Part shown: positions 31,100-38,724 of the stretch, piece after piece | How positions within the stretch are numbered: position 1 is the first letter of the stretch | Layout of the letters: every line of letters begins with the position of its first letter | Assembly (NCBI RefSeq): GCF_000308515.1 | Contig: NZ_BAFV01000009.1 | Location: 1-38,724, forward strand | Source of the DNA: Nocardia carnea NBRC 14403 | GTDB lineage: Bacteria; Actinomycetota; Actinomycetes; Mycobacteriales; Mycobacteriaceae | Direction: 5' to 3' | DNA: 38,724 nucleotides | Program-made: the position numbers and the translations under genes | The notes under the pieces: model-generated | Told to the model about the DNA's origin: nothing | The model's input: only the letters and a program-made list of their open reading frames with translations | Databases searched by the model: none

Positions 31100-33949
31100 G
31101 TGAGTGAGACCGGTGCGGTGGGCGATATGAGCGGATCGGCATCGTCCTCCGTAGAGCACGACTCCGCCGACCCCTTCGGCACCGCGCGGCTGCGCGCCGG
31201 CGTGCTGGCGGCCTGGCGGGATTCGCCGACCCGGTTGCGTGAGGACGCGGCAACCGAAGCGGACCTGGTGCGCGCCGGTTACCGCGACCGGCTGCTCACC
31301 GAACTGGCGCAGAACGCCGCGGATGCCGCGGCCGCGGCGGGCGTGCCGGGCCGGATCGTGGTGCGGTGCAGTGATCGGACGCTGTCCATCTCGAATACCG
31401 GCGCCCCGCTCGACCTGGCGGGCGTGCACGCCCTGACTGCGCTGCGTTCCTCCGGGAAAACCGGAGGTACCGGGGAAATCGGGCGGTTCGGGGTCGGTTT
31501 CACCGCGGTGCTCGCGGTGAGTGAGGAGATCGAGTTCCGGTCGACCAGCGGATCGCTACGGTTCTCCCGGGAGGAGACCCGGGCCGAGCTCGCGGCCGCG
31601 GGCGTCGCCGTTCCGGAGACGGAAGGCGGGTTCGCGCCACCGGTGCTGCGGCTGGCCTGGCCGCACGCGGCGACGCCGGGTGCCGGTGCGGACAGCGAAA
31701 TCGTGCTGCGGTTGCGACCGGATGTCGATCCGGCGGCGCTGCTGGAAGCCATGCGCGCCGAGGCGGTGGATCTGCTGTTGGAGCTGCCTGCGCTGAACGA
31801 GGTCCGGATCGAGGACTTCCCGGTTCGGTCCACGGCTCGGGCTATGGGCGAGACAGGTTTGCGCGAGATCCGGATCGACATGGCCGGAACCGAGGAGGTC
31901 TGGTGGGAATACCGGACGGCGCGGGCGCGCTGGCTGGTACCGGTCCGCGACGGCCGGCCCGTCGCCGCGCGACCCGATGTACTGCGCGCCCCCACCCGAT
32001 CGGACGAGGAACTGACGTTACCGGCACTGCTGATCGCCGATATCCCCATGCAACCCGACCGCCGCCGGGCGCTGCCCGGTGCCCGGTTGCGTGAACTGGC
32101 CACCGGGTACGCCGATTTCGCCCGTGCGCTGCCGCCCGCCGCGCGCCCGGTGCTGATCCCGGCCCCGGGATTCGCGCGCAGCGAGGTGGACGGGCTGCTG
32201 CGGGAGTCGATTCTGGAGGAGTTGCGCGACAACCCCTGGCTTCCGGTGCTCACGCCCGAACCCGGCACCGCGGACCGACCCGAGGAGCGGGTCGCGATAC
32301 CCACCCGCACCAGCGTTTTCCCCGACCTCACCGCCGAACTGGCCGAACTGCTCGGTGATGTCCTCGATCCACTGCTGATCCCGGACCTGTCCGGCACGCG
32401 GTACGCGGATGTCCTGGCGACGGTGGGGGTGCACCGGATCGGTGCGGCGCGGGTCGCGGAACTGTCCGCGGGACTGGATCGGCCGCCGTCGTGGTGGTCG
32501 GCCCTGTACACCGCCCTCGAACCGTTCGTCACCGACCAGTTGGCGGTCGAGGAACTCGGGGCCCTGGCGGTACCGCTGGCCGACGGCCGAACGGTCACCG
32601 GCCCGCGCACAGTGCTGCTGGACGACGAACTCGCCGCGCTCGCGGAGCCGGTGCCTGTGCATTGGGCACGTCTGGTGCATCCCGCGGCGGCGCACCCGCT
32701 GCTGGCCCGGCTCGGTGCCCGGCGGGCGACCCCCGCCGATCTGCTGTCGGATCCCGCGCTGCAGGCGGAACTGACCGATCATCCCGGCGATCCGGATACC
32801 GTCGAATCGGTATTGCGGCTGGCGGCGGTTGCCGATACGGCGGCTTTACCGTCCTGGCTGGGGATGCTGGAATTACCGGACAGCGAAGGCGGTACCCGCC
32901 CGGCCGACGAGCTACTGCTGCCGGATGCCCCGCTGATCGAATTGCTGGTACCGGATTCACCGTTCGGGGTCGTCACCACCGAGGTCGCCGAGGAATACGG
33001 CGCCGGCGCCCTGCGGGCGATCGGGGTCGGCTGGGATTTCGGGATCGTCACCGAAACCGACCCCACCGGCCCGGACCATCATCTCGACGACGAGGAAACC
33101 TGGTGGGCCGGGCTTTCCGAGGATCCGCCCGAGCTGATCGCGGTCCGCGATCTGGACCTGGTGGACGATGCCGCCTGGCCGGAGGCACTGTGGCGGTTGC
33201 TGTCCGACGAGCGGACCCGGCCGCTGCTCGGTGACACCGACGGCTACACCGCATGGTGGTTGCGCAGGTACGCGCGGATCGACGGGATCGCGCTCGGCGG
33301 CTACCGGCACCCGGCCGATACCGAATTCGCGGGACTGCTACCGGAACTGCCGATAACCGGGCTGTCCGGCCCGGACCTCGACGCGCTCGGCGGTTGCCTG
33401 GCCGCCCCCGCCGCCCTGGATCTCACGCTCGCCGCAACGCTGCTCGAAGCGTTGGCGGATCCGGCGAAGACACCGGCTCCGGAAGTGGTTGCCCGGGTAC
33501 ACGCCCGGCTCGGCGCGGCGCTACACCGGCTCGATATCACCGCCCTGGACCCGCCCGACCGGGTACGTGCACTGTCGGGCGCGGTGATCGACGCCGCGGA
33601 CGCGCTGGTGCTCGACAAGCCGTGGTTCGGTCTGGCGGTTCCCCCGGATCGGCTCGTGGTCGCCGACCCCGAGACGGCGGCGGATCTGTCGGTACTGCTG
33701 GATCTGCCTGCGGTCTCGGAAGAGGTGCATGCCGAAGTGCTCGACGCGGGCCACGAAACCGGCTGGGATCGCGAACCACTCGGCGTGGTTCTGCGCCGGA
33801 TGTTCACGCTCGGGCCGCAGCCGGGCACGCTCCGGGTGCACGACGACCTACGGGTCCGGCTGTCGGGTGCGGTGACGCGGACGGTGCGGGTGCCGTGGTG
33901 GCAGGACGGCGATACGGTCCATGTGCTGCGCCCGGGGCCGGTGCACTGA
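31100..33949 (+). CDS. Sacsin/HSP90-type (GHKL) ATPase-domain protein
   Basis: 949-aa protein. The N-terminal 250 residues form a Bergerat-fold ATPase: LLTELAQNAADAA with Glu68, Asn72 and Asp75 (N-box), LSISNTGAPLDLAGVHAL (G1-like, about 95-112), SSGKTGGTGEIGRFGVGFTAVL (lid and G2; GRFGVGF at 128-134). This matches the ATP-binding domain of HSP90-like and sacsin-type proteins; the remaining 700 residues are alpha/beta with many Leu/Asp/Pro and no motif known to me. It could be a chaperone-like or defence-type ATPase; the partner is unknown. The GTG at 31100 has no Shine-Dalgarno but TACGCT 6 nt upstream. It interrupts the mycobacterial gene order between DUF3027 and DUF2530 homologues. Confidence 0.85.
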   Translation: MSETGAVGDMSGSASSSVEHDSADPFGTARLRAGVLAAWRDSPTRLREDAATEADLVRAGYRDRLLTELAQNAADAAAAAGVPGRIVVRCSDRTLSISNTGAPLDLAGVHALTALRSSGKTGGTGEIGRFGVGFTAVLAVSEEIEFRSTSGSLRFSREETRAELAAAGVAVPETEGGFAPPVLRLAWPHAATPGAGADSEIVLRLRPDVDPAALLEAMRAEAVDLLLELPALNEVRIEDFPVRSTARAMGETGLREIRIDMAGTEEVWWEYRTARARWLVPVRDGRPVAARPDVLRAPTRSDEELTLPALLIADIPMQPDRRRALPGARLRELATGYADFARALPPAARPVLIPAPGFARSEVDGLLRESILEELRDNPWLPVLTPEPGTADRPEERVAIPTRTSVFPDLTAELAELLGDVLDPLLIPDLSGTRYADVLATVGVHRIGAARVAELSAGLDRPPSWWSALYTALEPFVTDQLAVEELGALAVPLADGRTVTGPRTVLLDDELAALAEPVPVHWARLVHPAAAHPLLARLGARRATPADLLSDPALQAELTDHPGDPDTVESVLRLAAVADTAALPSWLGMLELPDSEGGTRPADELLLPDAPLIELLVPDSPFGVVTTEVAEEYGAGALRAIGVGWDFGIVTETDPTGPDHHLDDEETWWAGLSEDPPELIAVRDLDLVDDAAWPEALWRLLSDERTRPLLGDTDGYTAWWLRRYARIDGIALGGYRHPADTEFAGLLPELPITGLSGPDLDALGGCLAAPAALDLTLAATLLEALADPAKTPAPEVVARVHARLGAALHRLDITALDPPDRVRALSGAVIDAADALVLDKPWFGLAVPPDRLVVADPETAADLSVLLDLPAVSEEVHAEVLDAGHETGWDREPLGVVLRRMFTLGPQPGTLRVHDDLRVRLSGAVTRTVRVPWWQDGDTVHVLRPGPVH

Positions 33950-33967
33950 CCGCGGGTCCCGGTGCCG

Positions 33968-34630
33968 CTATTCGGCGTGTTCGGCCAGCGCCGCGGCCAG
34001 TAGATCGAGCTGGGTGCGCACACTCTCGCTGTCGTCGTCGACCAGCCAGCGCAATACGATTCCGTCGATCACGCTCAGCGTGAACCGCGACAGCTGACGC
34101 ACCGGAACCTTCCAGGTGCTGCCGGTGGCATCACGGGCATGGTCGAGAATATCGGCGACCGTGGAATCGTTGAAGTCGTACTGTTCCCGGGCGATCGCCA
34201 GTTTGGCGGGCGTCTGCTCGCCCTCCCGCAAGGCGTAGGTGGTGGTCTCGTAGGTGAGCAGCTGACGTTCGGGGGTGGCCTCGATATTGAGCCACATGAG
34301 TTCCAGCCCGGCGCGCAGGAGATCGCGCAGTGCGGTGTTGCCGCTACCGGCCTGCTGCCAGACGGATTCGTTGGCGTCCACCGAATCGCGCAGCTCCATC
34401 GACAGCGCCTTGACCAATTCGGTCATCAGCGCGTCTTTGTTCTCGAAGCAGTAATGCACCACACCCAGCGATACGCCCGCCGCTTGGGCGACATCACGGG
34501 TGGTGACGCCCGCGACCCCCTTTTTCTCGGCAAGGCCGATCGCGGCCTCGATAAGGTGGGCCCGTCGTTCTTCGACGCTCAATCGGGAGGACACACGAGC
34601 GAGTTTGGCGGTCCGGGTCCGAACAGTCAA
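33968..34630 (-). CDS. TetR-family transcriptional regulator
   Basis: 220-aa repressor-type regulator. N-terminal helix-turn-helix: RRAHLIEAAIGLAEKKGVAGVTTRDVAQAAGVSLGVVHYCFENKDALM (about residues 22-69), with the GVVHYCFENKD recognition and exit segment. The C-terminal ligand domain is helical (LRAGLELMWLNIEATPERQLL, LSRFTLSVIDGIVLRWLVDDD) and resembles the BetI-like C-terminal type. The ligand and targets are unknown. The start is uncertain: the frame opens with a TTG at 34630 (GGGA just upstream), while a GTG at 34594 would give 208 aa starting VSSRLSVEERR, a more usual TetR N-terminus. It converges on the ATPase gene with an 18-bp gap. Confidence 0.88.
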   Translation of the reverse strand: MTVRTRTAKLARVSSRLSVEERRAHLIEAAIGLAEKKGVAGVTTRDVAQAAGVSLGVVHYCFENKDALMTELVKALSMELRDSVDANESVWQQAGSGNTALRDLLRAGLELMWLNIEATPERQLLTYETTTYALREGEQTPAKLAIAREQYDFNDSTVADILDHARDATGSTWKVPVRQLSRFTLSVIDGIVLRWLVDDDSESVRTQLDLLAAALAEHAE

Positions 34631-34719
34631 TTCCCGGTCGCGCTCTGCGAGACCCGTCCGGGCCCCGGCACACCGGCAGCCGGCCGGCCCCGCTGCCTCG
34701 GATTATGCGCGGTCGGTGA

Positions 34720-34959
34720 TCACAATCCCGTCTGCGCGCCCTTGGCGCCACGGCGGGCGCCCCGGCGCTGTACGACGAAGATCGTGTAACCGAGCAGGCC
34801 GACGGCCAGACCCATCAGGCATACCGGCCGCGCTGTCGCCCAGCGGTCGCCGCCGAGCCAGACGACGACGGTGGCGATCGCGAACAACGCGGAGCCCAAC
34901 GCGAGCACCGGGCGAGGGTCGGTCAGCCACGGTGGGAACTGCGGGAGCCGGGCGTTCAT
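34720..34959 (-). CDS. DUF2530 family small membrane protein (Rv0879c-like)
   Basis: 79-aa protein with two membrane helices (about residues 18-35, VLALGSALFAIATVVVWL, and 45-63, PVCLMGLAVGLLGYTIFVV) and a basic tail (QRRGARRGAKGAQ). The N-terminus PPWLTDPRPVLALG and length fit DUF2530. The ATG at 34959 has TACGCT (34966-34971, minus strand) 6 nt upstream and no Shine-Dalgarno, so it is probably leaderless. It is divergent from the MarR gene with 60 bp between, as in Rv0879c/Rv0880. The function is unknown. Confidence 0.87.
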   Translation of the reverse strand: MNARLPQFPPWLTDPRPVLALGSALFAIATVVVWLGGDRWATARPVCLMGLAVGLLGYTIFVVQRRGARRGAKGAQTGL

Positions 34960-35011
34960 CCGATCAGCGTAACCGCAGTACGCGCGCCGATTCGCAGCGT
35001 GTCACGTAAGG

Positions 35012-35024
35012 TTCACTTTGTGAA
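35012..35024. promoter_or_regulatory. Dyad overlapping the MarR start codon (candidate operator)
   Basis: TTCAC-TTT-GTGAA, perfect 5-bp arms. The right arm contains the GTG start at 35020 and the left arm touches the -10-like TAAGGT (35007-35012), which ends 7 nt before the GTG. A MarR dimer bound here would block initiation of its own leaderless transcript. Confidence 0.5.
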
Positions 35025-35457
35025 TACGGACTCGGATGTGCGGGCGCTGGCCAGCGACCTCTCGCTGGCAGTGGTGCGTTTGACGCGGCATCTGCGGGGA
35101 CGGCGTGCGGAATCGCAGATATCGCTGACCCAGCTCTCGGTTCTGGCCACTCTCGCAGGTGAGGGTGCCATGACGCCCGGTTCACTGGCCGCGAAGGAAC
35201 GCGTCCAGCCCCCGTCGATGACCCGGGTGATCGCCTCGCTCACCGATCTGGGGCTGGTGGACCGCGACCCGCATCCGACCGACGGCCGCCAGATCATCGT
35301 TTCGCTGTCCCATGCCGGGCATGCCCTCCTCGCCGATGAGCGCAGCGCCCGGGAAGCCTGGATGAGTGACCAGCTCGCCGACCTGGACCCCGATCAGCTC
35401 GCCGTACTCGAACAGGCCGTCTCGATCCTCAACCAGATCGTCGCGGACTCCGAATAG
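35020..35457 (+). CDS. MarR-family transcriptional regulator (Rv0880-like)
   Basis: 145-aa winged-helix dimeric regulator. It has an N-terminal dimerisation helix (DVRALASDLSLAVVRLTRHL), then QLSVLATLAGEGAMTPGSLAAKERVQPPSMTRVIASLTDLGLV (helix-turn-helix, about 40-82) and the wing DRDPHPTDGRQIIVSLSHAG, with the conserved DxRxxxVxLT-like pattern. MarR proteins usually repress their own and a neighbouring gene and release DNA on binding aromatic or oxidised ligands. The GTG at 35020 is preferred over the frame opening at 34999: TAAGGT is placed for a leaderless start and a dyad covers the start codon. It abuts the convergent yccF gene without a gap. Confidence 0.92.
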   Translation: MNTDSDVRALASDLSLAVVRLTRHLRGRRAESQISLTQLSVLATLAGEGAMTPGSLAAKERVQPPSMTRVIASLTDLGLVDRDPHPTDGRQIIVSLSHAGHALLADERSAREAWMSDQLADLDPDQLAVLEQAVSILNQIVADSE

Positions 35458-35874
35458 TCAGCGGGCGGCGCCGTAGCTCGCCCCGAACGGCTGGTCGCTG
35501 TCGACTATTTCGCGGCCGAGCGGGAACAGGGCCAGCGGGATGAGCTTGAGGTTCGCCCAGGCGAACGGGATCCCGACGATGGTGATCGCGAGCGCGATGC
35601 TGGTGCCGAGATGGCCCAGCGCCAGCCACCAGCCGGCGACCACGAACCAGATGATGTTGCCGAGCAGGGCGCCCGCGCCCGCTCCCGGCTTCTCGACGGT
35701 GGTGCGGCCGAACGGCCACAGCATGTAGAGGGCATTGCGCATCGCCGCGACCCCGAACGGGATCGTGATGATGAGGACGAAGCAGATCAGGGCGGCGACG
35801 AAGTATCCCAGCGCCATCCAGAAACCGCACAGGATCAGCCAGAGAATATTGAGCAGCAACTGGATCGGCTTCAT
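35458..35874 (-). CDS. YccF domain-containing membrane protein
   Basis: 138-aa membrane protein with two related halves, each a hydrophobic hairpin followed by an amphipathic PFG-type segment: LLLNILWLILCGFWMALGY ... TIPFGVAAMRNALYMLWPFG, and LLGNIIWFVVAGWWLALGH ... VGIPFAWANLKLIPLALFPLG. This duplicated arrangement is the YccF domain. The function is unknown. The ATG at 35874 has CATGCT 6 nt upstream (minus strand), a weak -10. It is divergent from the methyltransferase gene (77 bp) and directly tail-to-tail with marR. Confidence 0.92.
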   Translation of the reverse strand: MKPIQLLLNILWLILCGFWMALGYFVAALICFVLIITIPFGVAAMRNALYMLWPFGRTTVEKPGAGAGALLGNIIWFVVAGWWLALGHLGTSIALAITIVGIPFAWANLKLIPLALFPLGREIVDSDQPFGASYGAAR

Positions 35875-35951
35875 ACGTCAAGCATGCCCGAGTGGCGCGA
35901 TATCCGCACCCACAGCGCGGGCCGTATGGCGCGGCTTGGCAGGATAGGCGG

Positions 35952-36755
35952 GTGGCCGTGGTTCTCGATGTGGACAGTGCTGCCGATCCGCGCGTCGACG
36001 ATTTCCGGGATCTGAAGGCAGCGGACCGCAGACCCGACCGTCCCGGCGGGCGGGGACTGGTCATCGCGGAGGGGACCGTGGTGGTCCGGCGCATGCTGGA
36101 ATCGCCGTTCCGGCCGCATGCACTGCTCGGCGTGGACAAGCGTTGGCAGGAACTCGCCGCCGACCTCGCGGAATTCGATATCCCGTTCTACCGTGCCCCG
36201 GCCGAGGTGATGGCGCAGGTAGTGGGTTTCCACCTGAACCGGGGTGTACTCGCGGTGGCCCACCGGCCGCCCGCCCGCGATTTCACCGATCTCCTCCCGG
36301 GCGCCACAACGGTCGCCGTACTCGAGGGGGTGAACGATCACGAGAATCTCGGCGCCATGTTCCGCAATGCGGCGGGGCTGGGCGTGGACGCGGTGCTGTT
36401 CGGACCCGGCTGCGCCGATCCGCTGTACCGCCGGTCGGTGCGGGTTTCCATGGGGCATGCGCTGCGGGTCCCGTTCGCACCGGTACCGGACTGGCCCGCC
36501 GGCTTGGATGTGCTGCGCCGCCAGGGTTTCCAGGTGATCGCGTTGAGCCCCGATCCGGCGGCCGCGACCCTCGCCGCCGCATTCACCGGCCCGCGGGTGG
36601 CGCTGCTGCTCGGCGCCGAAGGCCCCGGTCTCACCGAGGAGGCGATGGCGGCGGCGGATATGCGGGCCCGGATCCCGATGTCGGCGGGCACCGATTCGCT
36701 GAACGTGGCCACCGCGGCGGCAATGGCCTTCTACGAGCGGGTGCGCGCCTCGTGA
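35952..36755 (+). CDS. TrmH/SpoU-family RNA 2'-O-methyltransferase (Rv0881-like)
   Basis: 267-aa SPOUT methyltransferase using S-adenosylmethionine to methylate a ribose in rRNA or tRNA. An N-terminal substrate-binding domain (residues about 1-105) is followed by the knotted catalytic domain with motif 1 NDHENLGAMFRNAAGLG (catalytic Asn/Arg), CADPLYRRSVRVSMGHALRVPF, motif 2 LLLGAEGPGLTEEA, and motif 3 IPMSAGTDSLNVATAAAMAF. All three motifs are intact. The RNA target is not readable. The start is the GTG at 35952, with CAGGAT ending 6 nt upstream and no Shine-Dalgarno; the longer frame from 35892 covers the promoter. The stop overlaps the DUF2537 start as GTGA. Confidence 0.92.
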   Translation: MAVVLDVDSAADPRVDDFRDLKAADRRPDRPGGRGLVIAEGTVVVRRMLESPFRPHALLGVDKRWQELAADLAEFDIPFYRAPAEVMAQVVGFHLNRGVLAVAHRPPARDFTDLLPGATTVAVLEGVNDHENLGAMFRNAAGLGVDAVLFGPGCADPLYRRSVRVSMGHALRVPFAPVPDWPAGLDVLRRQGFQVIALSPDPAAATLAAAFTGPRVALLLGAEGPGLTEEAMAAADMRARIPMSAGTDSLNVATAAAMAFYERVRAS

Positions 36756-37057
36756 CCCCCGTCGGCCGTCCCGGCTACGGCAGCTACTCCGGCCCGGCGG
36801 GCGAACCGACCCCGTGGGCGGCGGGGATCACGGTCGCCGCGCTGGTCGCGGCAATCACGGCGGTCGGGGTGTTCGCGTTCGGCACGGCCTTGACCCAGGT
36901 GCACCCGCTGTTCTCGCTGGCGGTGAATGTGGTCGCGGCGATCGGTATCGCGCCCACCGCCTGGCGCTGGCGGCGTCGTCCGGTTACCCGCTGGGTGCTG
37001 GCCGGTGCCGGTGCCGGTGTACTGCTCGGCTGGATCGGGTTGCTCGCCGGCATCTGA
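36752..37057 (+). CDS. DUF2537 family membrane protein (Rv0882-like)
   Basis: 101-aa protein, starting at a GTG that overlaps the methyltransferase stop (GTGA), so translationally coupled. A short Pro/Gly-rich N-terminus (RPGYGSYSGPAGEPTPW) is followed by about three membrane helices: about 24-45, 50-67 and 80-100, the last with VLAGAGAGVLLGWIGLLAG. The context (after an Rv0881-like gene, before SepH) fits DUF2537. The function is unknown. It was hidden inside a longer frame from 36143, most of which is a shadow of the methyltransferase gene. Confidence 0.85.
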   Translation: MTPVGRPGYGSYSGPAGEPTPWAAGITVAALVAAITAVGVFAFGTALTQVHPLFSLAVNVVAAIGIAPTAWRWRRRPVTRWVLAGAGAGVLLGWIGLLAGI

Positions 37058-37094
37058 GCGGAACGCAACGGTTGTTATCGGCGGAACACGACGG

Positions 37095-37883
37095 TTACTT
37101 CTCGGCGGGTACCGCGGCATCGTGGCCGCGCAGCCAGGACAGCAGGCCCTTGCGTTCGTGGTCGACCCGGTTGCGCGGCGGCCGGGGATCGTGGTGCGCG
37201 CCCTCGTCCTTGGGGTGGAGCCGGAAACCGCAGACCCGGATATCGCCGGGGGTCACCGTGGGCCGGGCCGCATCGGAATCCCGCGGGCTCGACTGCTCCG
37301 GCGCCGCCGCGGCCATCGGGAAGTACCGGAATCCGAGCCATTCGTAGTTCGCCGTATCCGCGAAACCGGGCGGGTCGAACGGCAGCACCAGCGGATCCGG
37401 GAGTTCGCCCAGCCGCCACCGGATCGGATGTTCACCGGCCCAGTGCGGCCGCTCCCAGATATGCGGCAGACCCTGGTCCTGCAGGATGTTGAGACGAGTG
37501 GAACTGAATGCCCGGCGCAATTCGCCGCGTTCCCAATGCGCGAACGAACCCCAGCCGTATTCGAGATCGAACGACACCAGATACGTATGCTCCTCGGCCA
37601 GTGGCCGCACGAGCAGATCCGGGATCTCGGTCGGATGTATCCGGGCGGCATAAGGACTGCACAGCAGGTTCAGGCCCGGGTAGCAGCCGATGAACAGTTC
37701 GTCGGGTCGCGGTCCGGTGGCTTCCCCGAGAGTCGACGATGCGGTCGGTTCGACCTCGAGATCGGGATGCAATTGCCGGGCCAGTGCGTAGGCCGCATCC
37801 GGGTCGGGGTCCGGGTCGGCACCCAGGACCGCGAGCGGGTCGGGCGTATCGACGTACCAGACCGAGGAAATCTTGGACAGCAT
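37095..37883 (-). CDS. Conserved hypothetical protein (possibly DUF6928-like)
   Basis: 262-aa soluble protein, with no signal peptide or membrane helix. It starts SKISSVWYVDTPDPLAVL and contains DELFIGCYPGLNLLCSP, EEHTYLVSFDLEYGWGSFAHW, LRRAFSSTRLNILQDQGLP, and LPFDPPGFADTANYEWLGFRY. It ends in a basic, probably disordered tail. The aromatic-rich globular core and normal codon use support a real gene; I have a vague memory of such proteins in Nocardia and mycobacteria as DUF6928, but cannot confirm it. The ATG at 37883 has GGAGGTG about 5 nt upstream, one of the best ribosome-binding sites in the window. Confidence 0.65.
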   Translation of the reverse strand: MLSKISSVWYVDTPDPLAVLGADPDPDPDAAYALARQLHPDLEVEPTASSTLGEATGPRPDELFIGCYPGLNLLCSPYAARIHPTEIPDLLVRPLAEEHTYLVSFDLEYGWGSFAHWERGELRRAFSSTRLNILQDQGLPHIWERPHWAGEHPIRWRLGELPDPLVLPFDPPGFADTANYEWLGFRYFPMAAAAPEQSSPRDSDAARPTVTPGDIRVCGFRLHPKDEGAHHDPRPPRNRVDHERKGLLSWLRGHDAAVPAEK

Positions 37884-38050
37884 CCACCCACCTCCGATAG
37901 CGCACGAACCGGGTCGTGAACTGCTCGGCGTGCACCTCGGCCGTTATCGGGGCAGCCCCGGCATCGACCGCGTCGCCGTACAGCGGAACTTACTCGCCCG
38001 ACCGGGTGGATCGGGCGCTTGTCGTGGGAAACACGCCGGTTCGCGGCCGT

Positions 38051-38724
38051 TCAGTGACCCGAGCTACGGACCCCGAGCAGTACGTCCTCCCACGATGGCA
38101 TGGGCGCCTTACCGCGTTTGCTGCGCGAGGTGGATTTCGTGGCCTTGGCCGGAGCCTTCTTGGCAGCGGGTTTGGCGGCCGGCTCGGGCGTTTGTTTCGC
38201 CTCTGCGGGTTCGGGCTCGGGTTCGGCGGTATCCGCGTTCCGATTTCCGCCGGCTTCCGCGGCAGGGGCCTCGGAAACATCTGTCGCGGCGACTCCGGTG
38301 GCCGGCTCCGCGGCTGGTTCGGCGGGCGACTCCGCGGCTTCGACCGGCGGGACGGCTTCGACCGGTGAGTCTGCGACGGCCGGGGGGACAGGTGCTACCG
38401 CGGCAGGTTCACCGGTCGCCGGGGCGGATTCATCGGTCGCCGGGGCAGGTTCGCTGATGATCGCGGCGGATTCGTCCGTTGCCAGGGCGGATTCGCCGGC
38501 GGCCGGCGCCGGGGCGGCCTCGGGTTCGACGGGCTCCGGCTCGGCCGGCGCGGCCGATTCGGGCGCCTGCGTTTCCGGTTCCGCTACGGAATAGGGCGCC
38601 GCGGGTGCGGGCTCGGCGGCACCGGGGGATTCCACGGGCGCGGCAGCAACCGGCGCCTGGGCCGCGGGCGGACGATGAACCTCCGCTGCCGGCGGCCGAT
38701 ACGGTTCGGCCGGAGCCGCGGGCG
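38051..38724 (-). CDS. sepH: Septation protein SepH (DUF3071), C-terminal part
   Basis: Partial gene running off the right edge; 224 C-terminal codons are visible. Most is a low-complexity Ala/Pro/Glu linker with repeats of the ATDESA/ATGEPA kind. It ends in a conserved basic tip, SKRGKAPMPSWEDVLLG, which matches from memory the C-terminal RxxxPSWDxIxFG-type motif of SepH, the actinobacterial protein that stimulates FtsZ assembly. The N-terminal helix-turn-helix domain that binds FtsZ lies beyond the window. Position after the Rv0881/Rv0882 homologues agrees with Rv0883c. It continues in frame beyond the edge; the apparent GTG start at 38635 is internal. Confidence 0.85.
   Translation of the reverse strand, partial: PAAPAEPYRPPAAEVHRPPAAQAPVAAAPVESPGAAEPAPAAPYSVAEPETQAPESAAPAEPEPVEPEAAPAPAAGESALATDESAAIISEPAPATDESAPATGEPAAVAPVPPAVADSPVEAVPPVEAAESPAEPAAEPATGVAATDVSEAPAAEAGGNRNADTAEPEPEPAEAKQTPEPAAKPAAKKAPAKATKSTSRSKRGKAPMPSWEDVLLGVRSSGH

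Noticed and set aside
30151..31182. 343-codon minus-strand frame opposite the DUF3027 tail and the ATPase start
   Set aside because: Pro/Ser/Ala-rich shadow of the GC-rich tail; it has no ribosome-binding site and overlaps two genes with clear domains.
37058..37110. Imperfect direct repeat of GCGGAAC-ACGGTT type
   Set aside because: Two short copies only, in the 37-bp gap and the end of the next gene; consistent with chance.
38051..38724. Repetitive Ala/Pro/Glu stretch that could be taken for a DNA repeat array
   Set aside because: The repeats are imperfect at DNA level and lie in frame in the SepH linker; there are no CRISPR-like spacers.

Overview
The window is high-GC actinobacterial DNA. 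It most resembles a mycolic-acid-containing member of the Mycobacteriales, with a Nocardia-type organism favoured. The evidence is gene content and order: a dusB next to a DesA1-type acyl-ACP desaturase; an XPB-type helicase with its Rv0862c-like partner; a resuscitation-promoting factor with an Rv0870c-like membrane protein and a long-form cold-shock protein; then the series DUF2771, MFS, DUF3027, DUF2530, MarR, TrmH-family methyltransferase, DUF2537 and SepH. From memory this follows the Rv0822c-Rv0883c segment of Mycobacterium tuberculosis, with insertions and losses. The genus cannot be fixed without a database search.

Layout. 1-3618: start of an LCP-family cell-wall ligase gene (cut by the edge), dusB, an Mce-associated-like membrane protein and desA1. 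3954-6057: tRNA-Lys, an 890-bp gene-poor and dyad-rich stretch, an orphan gamma-butyrolactone-receptor-like TetR regulator, and a tRNA-Glu/Asp/Phe cluster. 6090-11085: a small conserved protein, polyprenol-phosphate mannose synthase (ppm1), and a plsB-plsC phospholipid acyltransferase operon on the other strand. 11086-16886: SDR oxidoreductase, AhpD/carboxymuconolactone-decarboxylase-like protein, a class I DAHP synthase with an attenuator, a GNAT acetyltransferase, an ECF41-type sigma factor and a LysE exporter. 17023-25514: XPB helicase, DUF3239-like protein, M1 peptidase, helicase-associated protein, a small conserved protein, Rpf, a small membrane protein and CspB. 25574-30463: DUF2771/MFS operon, glutamine-cyclotransferase-like protein and DUF3027. 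31100-38724: a sacsin/HSP90-type ATPase, TetR, DUF2530, MarR, YccF, TrmH/DUF2537, a hypothetical protein and the C-terminal part of SepH.

The most interesting signals are regulatory. (i) The class I DAHP synthase gene is preceded by a short, apparently leaderless reading frame whose codons 5-8 read Tyr-Phe-Trp-Phe, followed by a hairpin with a T-rich tail and an alternative pairing partner. This looks like a ribosome-mediated attenuator sensing all three aromatic amino acids at the entry to their pathway. (ii) A perfect match to the ECF41 promoter (TGTCACA-N16-CGTC) lies in front of the AhpD-like gene, and an ECF41-type sigma factor is encoded 2.2 kb downstream, so regulator and target appear split by an inserted aromatic-synthesis gene. 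(iii) The rpf gene has an exact TGTGA-N6-TCACA CRP-type site and a leader resembling the ydaO/c-di-AMP riboswitch. (iv) A 15/19 match to the IdeR/DtxR iron box lies before the SDR gene. (v) Many genes have a TANNNT or CANNNT hexamer 6-8 nt before ATG/GTG and no Shine-Dalgarno sequence, implying leaderless mRNAs; one divergent pair shares a 17-bp promoter with overlapping -10 boxes.

All assignments come from reading the sequence and from memory of the families; no searches were run.
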